NCBI GenBank assembly: GCA_016873575.1
Contig: VGWY01000127.1
Span: 1 to 7,431, forward strand
Direction of reading: 5' to 3'
From: Nitrospira sp.
GTDB lineage: Bacteria; Nitrospirota; Thermodesulfovibrionia; Thermodesulfovibrionales; SM23-35
DNA: 7,431 nucleotides
Below the pieces are notes generated by a model. That model made no database searches and was not told the origin of the DNA. It was given only the letters and a program-made list of their open reading frames with translations. Shown piece by piece: positions 1 through 5,582 of this stretch. Both the position numbers and the translations under genes were made by a program. The first letter of the stretch is position 1, and every line of letters starts with the position of its first letter.

Positions 1-359
1 TATGGAAAAAGGTAGCCATAGATCCCAAGGGACAGAAATGGTATCTTGAAGTGGGACAAGGGATGGAAAAGACACAGAGGATTGCCAATGAAAAGCGTGC
101 CTACACACTGACTGACAGGGGGACATGGCTCGCTACAAAGGAAAAAGATAAACTCGATATGATAATCGTCCTTGAAGGTGATCCTGTCCTTTTTAATCAG
201 TATGGAGTGATGGCAGTAAATCCTGAAAAGCACAAACACGTGAAATACAAAGAGGCTATGGAACTTGTGAACTGGTTCATATCAAAGGAAGGACAGCAAG
301 CTATTGGTTCGTTCAAAGACAAAAATGGCAACCAGCTATTCATACCGAATGCAAAATAA
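1..359 (+). CDS. tupA: Tungstate ABC transporter substrate-binding protein TupA, C-terminal part (5' end outside window)
   Basis: This is the last 118 residues of a periplasmic tungstate-binding protein; the reading frame is open from base 3 and the start lies upstream of the window. Visible family features are the QKWYLEVGQGM segment, the YTLTDRGTWLA segment, the EGDP..FNQYGVMAVNP segment, and a C-terminal helix region VNWFISKEGQQAIGSF before a Lys-rich tail, all arranged as in TupA proteins. The N-terminal signal peptide and the Thr/Ser-rich oxyanion-binding turn cannot be checked because they are off the window. TupA binds tungstate with very high affinity in the periplasm and delivers it to TupBC. 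The porin gene follows after 16 bp, so the two are probably cotranscribed. WtpA or ModA would be the main alternatives, but the motifs and the TupB/TupC neighbours favour TupA. An internal GTG at 51 is not a start: homologous sequence continues upstream of it. Confidence 0.88.
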   Translation, partial: WKKVAIDPKGQKWYLEVGQGMEKTQRIANEKRAYTLTDRGTWLATKEKDKLDMIIVLEGDPVLFNQYGVMAVNPEKHKHVKYKEAMELVNWFISKEGQQAIGSFKDKNGNQLFIPNAK

Positions 360-362
360 TTT

Positions 363-369
363 GAGGAGG
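363..369 (+). promoter_or_regulatory. Ribosome binding site fixing the porin start at 376
   Basis: GAGGAGG lies 6 bp before ATG 376. It decides the start: a longer reading frame opens at 304 inside tupA, but only 376 has this site and is followed directly by a signal peptide. Confidence 0.85.
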
Positions 370-375
370 CATCTC

Positions 376-1902
376 ATGAAACGTTTCTGTATTTTTCTGC
401 TGCTTTTTGTTTTTTCAATTTCAGTATGGGTTTTACCTGCACGAGCAACTGATTCAACTGAAGAAATTGACAAGCTCAAAAAAGAAACTCAAGGGCTTAT
501 AGAAGAGCAAAATCTTCTCAAAAAGAAAATAGAGGATATTGAAAAAAAGCAGGCCGTGGCGCCAACAAAACCTGCTGAAGTGGAAAAGAAGGTTGTTGAG
601 GCTGAGAAAGGGGGCTTACAGGCTGGATATGATAAAGGTTTTTATATCAAGACACCGGATGAAAATTTTCTCCTAAAGACTAACATATTCGTACAATACC
701 GCTATACATATCTGAGCTTTGATAGAACAGTCAATACGAATGATGAGAACTGGAGCAACTTTTTCATGAGACGCGCAAGGATCTTTTTTAGTGGCAATGC
801 TCCCAACAAAGACTGGACATATTACTTCCATATTCAATTAGAGCCTCAAAGTGCTGTTAACCTTCATGATGTATACATAACATGGAAGAAATATCCTTAT
901 GCACAGGTTCAGTTTGGTCGCAGCAAGATTCCATACGGATTACATTTCTGGCAATCTGCCAGCCTTCTGAACGGAGTTGAAAGGTCAATCTTATCAGGAG
1001 AGACAGATGTAGATGGCAAATCTGATACAAGAAAATGGCCGGGTGGAAATGCTAATTTCCCTGTCAGCGACGAAGATAGTCTTACAAAGTATCCCATCGG
1101 TGGTTTTAATCTCTTCAGATCACAGGGAGTTCAGTTGCAGGGTGATATTAATGTATTTGGTCAGGATGGATTTTTTCAATACTGGACCGGGGTGTATAAC
1201 GGAAGAAACACAAAGGGAAGCGTTAATGTTGACAGCAGCCACCTCTGGGCAGGCAGGATCTCTATAAATCCTTTCGGTAAATATAATCTTCTCCAGCAGG
1301 GCGATCTGGATTACAGTAAGACCCCTAAGGTATGTTTTCTTATCTCAGGTTTTTCCAATACAGATCGTTTAACTAAATATCGAAGCACTGCTGATACTGA
1401 CAATGATGGTTATGGTGATTCGAAATCAGCTACCTATGATATTAATGGGACCGGCTACAACCTGGCTGCTCTGCTAAGATATAGAGGCTTTTCCATGGAT
1501 GCTGAATATGGCTATGACCATTTAAAGCAGGAGAGGTTAGGTGGCTATACATGGGATAGATTCGGCTACAGGGTTGATGCAGGATATTTTTTAATCCCCA
1601 AAAGATTTGAAGTAGTAGCGAGACATGCCTATGTTGAACGGCTTAAGGATAACACAAAGGAGAAATCACTTGCATCAGGCCTTGGTCTTGTCAGCGTTAA
1701 TGGTGGAACAAATAATGTTATCGAGGATAACCTGAAAGAATACACAGCAGGCTTGAATTACTACATTTCCGGCCACAACCTTAAGCTCTCTGTAGATTAC
1801 AGTTATTTGACAAGGGATTTCATCCCGGTTCCCGGTGCAACTCTTACGGCTGATGGCCAGCATGATAACAGATTCAGGACAATGATGCAGTTCTACTTCT
1901 AA
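376..1902 (+). CDS. OprO/OprP-like outer-membrane porin within the tungstate uptake locus
   Basis: The 508-residue product looks like a Porin_O_P (phosphate-selective porin type) trimeric beta-barrel. Residues 1-24 are a signal peptide ending ARA (cleavage before Thr25). Residues about 26-59 are Lys/Glu-rich and heptad-like, a probable coiled coil, followed by a Pro/Lys linker to about residue 80. The rest is barrel: FMRRARIFFSG (about 130-140), GRSKIPYGL (181-189) followed by a VERS segment, many alternating aromatic strands, and a terminal Phe (MMQFYF) as needed for BAM insertion. Residues 340-348 read DTDNDGYGD, a DxDxDG calcium-loop pattern in a presumed surface loop. The gene starts 16 bp after tupA and is followed at once by a terminator. 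Family knowledge says such porins pass anions. That this one favours tungstate or molybdate is inferred only from its position inside the tup operon. Its substrate could equally be phosphate or something unspecific. Confidence 0.85.
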   Translation: MKRFCIFLLLFVFSISVWVLPARATDSTEEIDKLKKETQGLIEEQNLLKKKIEDIEKKQAVAPTKPAEVEKKVVEAEKGGLQAGYDKGFYIKTPDENFLLKTNIFVQYRYTYLSFDRTVNTNDENWSNFFMRRARIFFSGNAPNKDWTYYFHIQLEPQSAVNLHDVYITWKKYPYAQVQFGRSKIPYGLHFWQSASLLNGVERSILSGETDVDGKSDTRKWPGGNANFPVSDEDSLTKYPIGGFNLFRSQGVQLQGDINVFGQDGFFQYWTGVYNGRNTKGSVNVDSSHLWAGRISINPFGKYNLLQQGDLDYSKTPKVCFLISGFSNTDRLTKYRSTADTDNDGYGDSKSATYDINGTGYNLAALLRYRGFSMDAEYGYDHLKQERLGGYTWDRFGYRVDAGYFLIPKRFEVVARHAYVERLKDNTKEKSLASGLGLVSVNGGTNNVIEDNLKEYTAGLNYYISGHNLKLSVDYSYLTRDFIPVPGATLTADGQHDNRFRTMMQFYF

Positions 1903-1908
1903 GAAACG

Positions 1909-1946
1909 CAGGGGCGAATGGTTTGCCATTTGCCCCTGTTATTGTT
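1909..1946 (+). terminator. Strong intrinsic terminator after the porin, before tupB
   Basis: A 13-bp stem with a single G-U pair (left arm CAGGGGCGAATGG 1909-1921, right arm CCATTTGCCCCTG 1926-1938) closes a TTTG loop and is followed by TTATTGTT. It starts 6 bp after the porin stop and lies between genes of one uptake system, so it probably lets tupA-porin be expressed above tupBC or insulates the two units. Confidence 0.85.
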
Positions 1947-1951
1947 AAAAT
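1923..1951 (+). promoter_or_regulatory. Candidate promoter for tupBC, overlapping the terminator
   Basis: TTGCCA (1923-1928, 5/6 match to the -35 consensus), a 17-bp spacer, then TAAAAT (1946-1951, 5/6 match to the -10 consensus). The predicted start near 1958-1959 leaves only about 10 nt before ATG 1968. The -35 overlaps the loop and right arm of the terminator. Prediction only. Confidence 0.5.
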
Positions 1952-1967
1952 TTACCTAATCTTTTCT

Positions 1968-2675
1968 ATGAATTCAATAATAGATGGTTTTATAAAGTCC
2001 TTTTCTCTTATTATTAATCTCGATAAGGAGTTACTGGGCATAATATTTTTATCCCTCAATGTCTCGGGAACAGCCCTTGTCATATCAACCCTCATCGGTG
2101 TGCCTGCAGGCACTATCATAGGACTAAAGAGATTCCCGGGCAGAGGCTTTATAATCAGCCTTTTAAACACCTTTATGGGACTTCCGCCGGTTGTTGTAGG
2201 TCTCTTCGTCTATCTCTTGCTCTCAAGAAGCGGGCCGCTCGGCTTTATGGGTTTATTATATACACCATCAGCAATGGTTGCAGCTCAGACTGTTCTTGCA
2301 TTCCCTATCGTAGCTTCACTCTGTCATTCAGCAATTGTTAATGTCAATCCGATTATAAAACAGGCATCCGTAACCCTTGGGGCAACCCCTTATCAAGTAG
2401 CAACAACTATTGTGAGAGAGGTACGGTATGGGATATTGTCAGGGATTATTGCAGGATTTGGAAGGGTCATGGCAGAGGTAGGTGCAATACTCATTGTTGG
2501 CGGGAACATTGCAGGCTATACACGGGTTATGACAACAACCATTGCCCTCGAGACCGATAAAGGGAATTTTGAACTTGCCCTTGCACTGGGAATAATTCTC
2601 CTTATTATCTCATTCCTTATTAATATACTTCTGCACATAATTCAGAGAAAGGGAAGGCTGAAGACAGCAATATGA
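1968..2675 (+). CDS. tupB: Tungstate ABC transporter permease TupB
   Basis: A 235-residue inner-membrane permease. Hydrophobic segments lie at about residues 22-47, 62-84, 100-125, 155-180 and 203-226. GLKRFPGRG (52-60) and NTFMGLPPVVVGL (67-79) are typical of TupB. The EAA loop that docks the ATPase is seen as ASVTLGATPYQVATTIVREV (133-152), with GRVMAEVGA downstream (165-173). ATG 1968 is chosen because the protein then starts with the usual short polar stretch; the open frame extends back to a TTG at 1923, but that lies in the terminator hairpin. No Shine-Dalgarno precedes ATG 1968, which agrees with a very short leader from the overlapping promoter. It overlaps tupC by 4 bp (ATGA), so the two are translationally coupled. 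It should form the homodimeric channel for tungstate. Confidence 0.9.
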   Translation: MNSIIDGFIKSFSLIINLDKELLGIIFLSLNVSGTALVISTLIGVPAGTIIGLKRFPGRGFIISLLNTFMGLPPVVVGLFVYLLLSRSGPLGFMGLLYTPSAMVAAQTVLAFPIVASLCHSAIVNVNPIIKQASVTLGATPYQVATTIVREVRYGILSGIIAGFGRVMAEVGAILIVGGNIAGYTRVMTTTIALETDKGNFELALALGIILLIISFLINILLHIIQRKGRLKTAI

Positions 2676-3319
2676 GCCTTGAATTAGTCGTTTCGAACAT
2701 TTACAAGAGTTACGACAGCAAGTCTGTTCTGAGAGACTGTTCTTTTTCTTTTCGTAAAGGTGAAACGCATGTGATAATGGGGCACAACGGAAGCGGGAAA
2801 TCAACATTCTTAAGGATATGCGCCCTTCTTGAAGCCCCTGATAAGGGCGAAGTAAATTATCTTTCAGGAAGTAATATTTTAAGAAAGGACATTGTTCTAA
2901 AACGCAGGATGACACTCTTATTACCCGGAGTCGGAGTGTTTAATGCTACCGCCTTTAAGAATGTGGCTTATGGTTTGAGGATAAGGGCGATAAAAAGGGA
3001 AGAGATAGTCGAAAGGGTTAACAGGATACTGGAGTTCGTTGGCCTGATTCATAAAAAGAACCAGAATGCCCTTACCCTTTCGAGTGGAGAGATTCAGAGG
3101 ATCGGGATTGCAAGGGCAATGGTTATAGAACCTGAAATCCTATTCCTCGATGAGCCAACAGCATCCGTTGATCAGGAGAACACAGAGATAATAGAGGACA
3201 TAATTTTAAAGATGAGAAAAGAGGGTAAACCAATTATCATTACCACTCATGATAAAGTACAAGCAGAAAGGCTCGCAGACAGGTTGTTGATTATGCAGAA
3301 TGGAAAGATTATTTCTTGA
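2672..3319 (+). CDS. tupC: Tungstate ABC transporter ATPase TupC, with atypical Q-loop
   Basis: A 215-residue ABC ATPase that powers tungstate import through TupB. Walker A is GHNGSGKST (37-45), the signature is LSSGE (136-140, where LSGGE is commonest), Walker B is ILFLDEP (156-162) with catalytic Glu161, and the H-loop is His193. Between Walker A and the signature, RMTLLLPGVGVFN (79-91) occupies the Q-loop. Related ATPases, from memory, have a Q where this protein has Pro85, so the glutamine that senses Mg/nucleotide and couples to the permease is missing. NVAYGLR (97-103) is typical for the TupC/ModC group. The start overlaps the tupB stop as ATGA. The protein ends soon after the H-loop region and has no C-terminal TOBE-type regulatory domain. 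The gene is otherwise intact. It could also serve molybdate, but the tupA and tupB neighbours favour tungstate. Confidence 0.9.
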   Translation: MSLELVVSNIYKSYDSKSVLRDCSFSFRKGETHVIMGHNGSGKSTFLRICALLEAPDKGEVNYLSGSNILRKDIVLKRRMTLLLPGVGVFNATAFKNVAYGLRIRAIKREEIVERVNRILEFVGLIHKKNQNALTLSSGEIQRIGIARAMVIEPEILFLDEPTASVDQENTEIIEDIILKMRKEGKPIIITTHDKVQAERLADRLLIMQNGKIIS

Positions 3320-3478
3320 TTAACTACAGAATGTGATATAATTTTTTATATAAAAAAATGACTCATCGTGTAATCGAGTGGGTAAAAAGAGATAAATAAT
3401 AGGTCTCAAAATGGCTTTGAATAAGGATAAAGGCAAGTTATACAAGTACAAAAATCTGGCATGATTATCCCCTGACTT

Positions 3479-3510
3479 GTCATTATCCGGCTTGACCGGA
3501 TAATCCAGGG
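3479..3510 (+). repeat. Short palindromic repeat, GTCA...TCC type
   Basis: The perfect 9-bp arms ATTATCCGG (3482-3490) and CCGGATAAT (3496-3504) surround a CTTGA loop. The unit starts GTC and ends CCAGGG. It matches the inverted copy at 3577-3606 in outline, with different stem bases. This is the layout of REP-like dispersed intergenic repeats. Confidence 0.7.
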
Positions 3511-3576
3511 TTTCAGGTGAAAGAGTTATTTCTTAATATGTTTGTGAGATGGCGAGTTCGAGCAACAAATACGTTT

Positions 3577-3606
3577 CTGGATTGCCCGATCAAGTCGGGC
3601 AATGAC
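3577..3606 (-). repeat. Short palindromic repeat, inverted copy
   Basis: The perfect 9-bp arms ATTGCCCGA (3581-3589) and TCGGGCAAT (3595-3603) surround a TCAAG loop. Read on the - strand it starts GTCATT and ends AATCCAG, like the unit at 3479-3510, so the two form a head-to-head pair about 70 bp apart. Confidence 0.7.
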
Positions 3607-3705
3607 ACAGGTTGCTATTTGAATAATCCACTCGACTACGCGAAGATCCAAAAAAATACTGTTTGAAGACAAAAGTACCCTAATGGAAAGCAAAAACTGA
3701 TTGAA

Positions 3706-4038
3706 GTGGTTAAAAGAAGAGTTAGAGAAGCAATAGAGTATTTAAGGGATTTATTGTACGAGAAAGGGTTTGAGGTTAATAAGATTATCCTTTTTGGTTC
3801 CTATTCAAGGAAAGACTACAGGGAAGACAGTGATATAGATGTAGTTGTAATTTCAAAAGACTTTACCGGAAAAGGTATTTTTGAAAGGGCAAAAATGTTA
3901 GGGGATATTGAATGGAAATTAATACAGAAGTATTTAATGCCTTTCGATATTATTACTATGTCGCCAGAGGAATTTGAAAAAGGAATTTCTCCTGAGGGTC
4001 TTGCAAAAGTCACAAAAGAGTGCTATATGTCATGCTGA
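3706..4038 (+). CDS. MNT-type minimal nucleotidyltransferase (MntA-like), no HEPN partner
   Basis: The 110-residue product carries the polymerase-beta-superfamily signature GSYSRKDYREDSDID (31-45), with Gly31-Ser32 and catalytic Asp43 and Asp45, and a likely third acidic residue Asp81 in PFDIITMS. Proteins of this size are usually the antitoxin of MNT/HEPN pairs, where they transfer AMP to the HEPN RNase. No HEPN gene lies on either side, so this is an orphan copy or works with a partner elsewhere. The start is GTG 3706; no good Shine-Dalgarno is seen, only GGAAAG about 15 bp upstream. The last codons and the stop lie inside a palindromic repeat (4029-4054), so the C-terminal Met-Ser-Cys was probably created by that repeat. 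The body otherwise has normal length for the family. Confidence 0.82.
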   Translation: MVKRRVREAIEYLRDLLYEKGFEVNKIILFGSYSRKDYREDSDIDVVVISKDFTGKGIFERAKMLGDIEWKLIQKYLMPFDIITMSPEEFEKGISPEGLAKVTKECYMSC

Positions 4039-4054
4039 ATTTATTTCAGCATCT
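4029..4054 (+). repeat. Palindromic repeat providing the nucleotidyltransferase stop codon
   Basis: The 8-bp arms ATGCTGAA (4032-4039) and TTCAGCAT (4045-4052) form a perfect stem with a 5-nt loop. The unit begins GTCA and ends TCT. The TGA stop (4036-4038) of the preceding gene lies in the left arm. It pairs head-to-head with the unit at 4075-4101. Confidence 0.75.
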
Positions 4055-4074
4055 AATAAAATCAATAGGTTATG

Positions 4075-4101
4075 AGACCCTGAAACAAGTTCAGGGTGAC
4101 A
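4075..4101 (-). repeat. Palindromic repeat, inverted partner
   Basis: ACCCTGAA (4077-4084) and TTCAGGGT (4090-4097) are perfect arms around ACAAG. Read on the - strand the unit starts TGTCA and ends TCT, the same layout as at 4029-4054. Repeats of this exact type are, from memory, dispersed in many bacterial genomes. Confidence 0.75.
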
Positions 4102-4176
4102 GAAAAAAGACTTTTGCAAGAGGCTCTCCTGTCTCTCAATTTTCTAAAACCGGGAAAGTGCTTTTTGGAAGATGAT

Positions 4177-4213
4177 TTTTTTAGAGCCCATTTTTCAAAT
4201 GGGCTCTAAAAAA
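4177..4213. terminator. Bidirectional intrinsic terminator between convergent genes
   Basis: A perfect 17-bp inverted repeat (arms 4177-4193 and 4197-4213, loop TTC) with GC core AGAGCCCAT and T-runs of six or more on both strands. It can end transcription from the nucleotidyltransferase side (+) and from the lipoprotein gene (-), whose stop is 34 bp away. Confidence 0.92.
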
Positions 4214-4246
4214 TAATCAAAGAATCAAATCATCAAATTACCCACA

Positions 4247-4951
4247 TCACCTTCCTGAACGCACCGGCAAAACGCGGTCGAAGTAGCCGACGAAGCCGCG
4301 GACGCTCGTATCCTCTCTGCCGCCCCTGAAACCGATGTACCATGCGAACGAAGGGCTATCAGTTTCACCCGTCCATACCCAGTTTCCATGAATATTGAAT
4401 GACGGGTCTGCGCCGCCTTCCTTTGACTCATCATATATGCCTTTCAGTTCAGCCCTTGTGGGGAGCCTCCAGCCGCCTCCTGCAAGGCCCAAGCTGTTTG
4501 CATAGTTCGCCGCCTGAAACCAGTCCATGTCCTGATCAGGCGCAGGCGCCCACTCAAGCCCTGTCTTTGAATCCTTTATAACTCCATCTTTAGATGTTGC
4601 AAACCTGACCATGAGGGGCTTATCCAGCATGCTCGTTTGTCCCTCAGGACCGCTCTGGGTTTTCACCATGGCAGCAGTCTTCCACGAATCTGACCATGGA
4701 GTAATAATATAGTCTGATGATGGGAAGACCCCCTTGAAACGGAATGTGCCGTCTGAGCCAGTAGTAGTCTCAAAATGCTCATATCCCTTGATAGGCTGGA
4801 CTTGCTTTGCAATGAGCTTTACACTAGACATTGGATTGCCCTTGCCGTCTACTACCTTGCCTTCAATACCAGCCTTTTTCCCTTCACAGCCTTGCATCAG
4901 GGTCAACGAAAATATTAAGAGAAAAATACTTATCACAACCTTCCCTCTCAT
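4247..4951 (-). CDS. Lipoprotein with carboxypeptidase-regulatory-like and DUF1566 (Lcl C-terminal) domains
   Basis: A 234-residue exported protein. The N-terminus has a basic start, a hydrophobic core and a lipobox-like LMQGC ending at Cys22, so lipid anchoring is likely, though Met-Gln before Gly-Cys is not ideal. Residues 27-95 resemble a carboxypeptidase-regulatory-like beta-sandwich (GKVVDGKGNP, then TGSDGTFRFKG). Residues 121-233 are a DUF1566/Lcl domain: DSKTGLEWAP, GGGWRLPTRAEL (158-169), WVWTGE, AWYIGFRGG and the terminal VLPVRSG. DUF1566 is a C-type-lectin-like fold seen in many surface proteins; the ligand here is unknown. The start is supported by AGGAGGT (4957-4963) 5 bp before the ATG, with its own promoter further out. 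The gene stands alone and its 3' half is visibly richer in GC than the neighbouring genes, which could mean it was acquired. Confidence 0.85.
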   Translation of the reverse strand: MRGKVVISIFLLIFSLTLMQGCEGKKAGIEGKVVDGKGNPMSSVKLIAKQVQPIKGYEHFETTTGSDGTFRFKGVFPSSDYIITPWSDSWKTAAMVKTQSGPEGQTSMLDKPLMVRFATSKDGVIKDSKTGLEWAPAPDQDMDWFQAANYANSLGLAGGGWRLPTRAELKGIYDESKEGGADPSFNIHGNWVWTGETDSPSFAWYIGFRGGREDTSVRGFVGYFDRVLPVRSGR

Positions 4952-4967
4952 ACTCTACCTCCTGTAT

Positions 4968-4983
4968 GTAAAAACATTTTTAC
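4968..4983. promoter_or_regulatory. AT-rich dyad in the lipoprotein gene leader
   Basis: GTAAAAA and TTTTTAC (2-nt centre) form a perfect dyad between the predicted transcription start and the ribosome site. It could be an operator or a leader hairpin; there is nothing to identify a regulator. Confidence 0.3.
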
Positions 4984-4994
4984 AATTAAAATAA

Positions 4995-5021
4995 GCTATA
5001 GTTTTTCATGGGAAATGTCAA
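4995..5021 (-). promoter_or_regulatory. Candidate promoter of the lipoprotein gene
   Basis: On the - strand a perfect TTGACA (-35, 5016-5021) is followed by TATAGC (4995-5000) at 15 bp, or TAGCTT at 17 bp, as a -10. The start would fall about 35 nt before the ATG. Confidence 0.5.
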
Positions 5022-5040
5022 TAATGAATAAGGGTAGAGT

Positions 5041-5219
5041 AGAGAACTGGTGTAGTAGCTATGCTCTATTTCCAGTTCCCCCTCATCAGTAGGTTCGAGG
5101 ACTGGTGCGGCCCGTTTCGGTTAGTATTATCATCCTAACCATACCACGTCTCCAATCCCCGCCTCGTCAAACCCAGCATACAGGTTTCCAGCACTGAGAT
5201 TTCCTTTTGGCTTCACACC
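5041..5219. other. Non-coding stretch with hairpins and a degenerate translated signature
   Basis: This part of the 368-bp gene-free region has unusual texture. GAACTGG (5044-5050) pairs with CCAGTTC (5072-5078). GGTTAG and CTAACC flank 10 nt at about 5120-5141. The sequence around the first hairpin (GAACTGGTG) recurs as GGACTGGTG at 5099-5107. On the - strand, 5219 to 5130 reads through a short frame containing GNLYAGFDEAG before a stop, with another stop just upstream. From memory this peptide string appears in spurious frames around group II introns and other dispersed elements, so a decayed mobile-element remnant is possible. No intact gene is present. Confidence 0.35.
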
Positions 5220-5220
5220 A

Positions 5221-5264
5221 AGAGTTAAGAGTTATGATTCCAAAATGGGTATAGTGGGTATAGG
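5221..5264. repeat. Two short tandem duplications
   Basis: AGAGTTA is repeated twice in tandem (5221-5234). GGGTATAGT is followed by GGGTATAGG (5247-5264). They lie just outside the two-gene cassette and next to a GGGTCTGGTCTT motif at 5263-5274. Confidence 0.55.
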
Positions 5265-5293
5265 GTCTGGTCTTCAAACTTCACCTAAAAACC

Positions 5294-5331
5294 TTAGAGG
5301 TCGTATCTTTCACAAGGCACTATACCTCTAA
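5294..5331 (-). terminator. Possible weak terminator of the two-gene cassette
   Basis: TTAGAGGT (5294-5301) and ACCTCTAA (5324-5331) are perfect 8-bp arms around a long 22-nt loop that includes the stop codon of the upstream gene. On the - strand the stem is followed shortly by a run of five T. The long loop makes it weak. Confidence 0.35.
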
Positions 5332-5580
5332 TAATTCTACTTTTATATTATATCCCAGTCTATGAAGATAGTCATAACAATCATCCCATGTAAGACCAAA
5401 TTCACGGACATCTGCAAGACCTATCCGAGCAAGGATATCCCTTATAAGCTCAAAACTTCTGTTTTCAAAGTCAGCCACTTTTATCATATCCTCTGCCCAG
5501 TCAACAAGGCTTAATAAGTCTATCTCCCTGTTTATGTATTTTATAAGCATACCTGCAAGTGCCTTTCTTGTTAAAACCAT
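5320..5580 (-). CDS. Conserved-looking small protein of unknown function, second gene of a pair
   Basis: An acidic 86-residue protein, probably cytoplasmic and mostly helical, with no membrane segment and no signal peptide. Recognisable stretches are an N-terminal helix MVLTRKALAGMLIKYINRE, then LVDWAEDMI, then ILARIGLADVREFGLTWDDC followed by YDYLHRLGY. I recall similar uncharacterised proteins but no function. It starts 2 bp after the stop of the upstream gene. Its ribosome site AAGGAGG lies in the last codons of that gene, so the two are translationally coupled. The small size, tight coupling and isolated position suggest a toxin-antitoxin or immunity-type pair, but no catalytic motif supports this. 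Confidence 0.75.
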   Translation of the reverse strand: MVLTRKALAGMLIKYINREIDLLSLVDWAEDMIKVADFENRSFELIRDILARIGLADVREFGLTWDDCYDYLHRLGYNIKVELLEV

Positions 5581-5582
5581 TG

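Larger units (their letters stand above)
3320..3705. other. Gene-free stretch between tupC and the nucleotidyltransferase gene
   Basis: No credible reading frame occurs here. It holds two short palindromic repeats in opposite orientation (3479-3510 and 3577-3606) inside a longer imperfect inverted repeat: 3367-3381 pairs with 3628-3642 at 13 of 15 positions. An AT-only 6-bp hairpin at 3336-3351 follows tupC but has no T-run after it, so no convincing terminator was found. No promoter for the next gene stands out. Confidence 0.7.

Noticed and set aside
304..375. In-frame extension of the porin starting at a GTG/ATG-like codon at 304
   Set aside because: It lies inside the tupA coding sequence; ATG 376 has GAGGAGG at 6 bp and starts a proper signal peptide.
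1923..1967. TTG start for tupB with 15 extra residues
   Set aside because: It falls in the terminator hairpin, the extra residues do not resemble TupB, and ATG 1968 gives the family's usual N-terminus.
3336..3351. Hairpin ATATAA/TTATAT after tupC as a terminator
   Set aside because: The stem is AT only and is followed by A residues, not T, on the + strand.
3479..4101. CRISPR array
   Set aside because: The repeats are few, palindromic, differ in stem sequence, alternate in orientation and have no regular spacers.
4225..4994. Open frames overlapping the lipoprotein gene on either strand
   Set aside because: They are antisense or other-frame shadows of a gene with clear domains and a strong ribosome site.
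5130..5219. Possible small - strand gene with GNLYAGFDEAG
   Set aside because: Stops on both sides, no start codon with ribosome site, and too short; kept only as a remnant signature.
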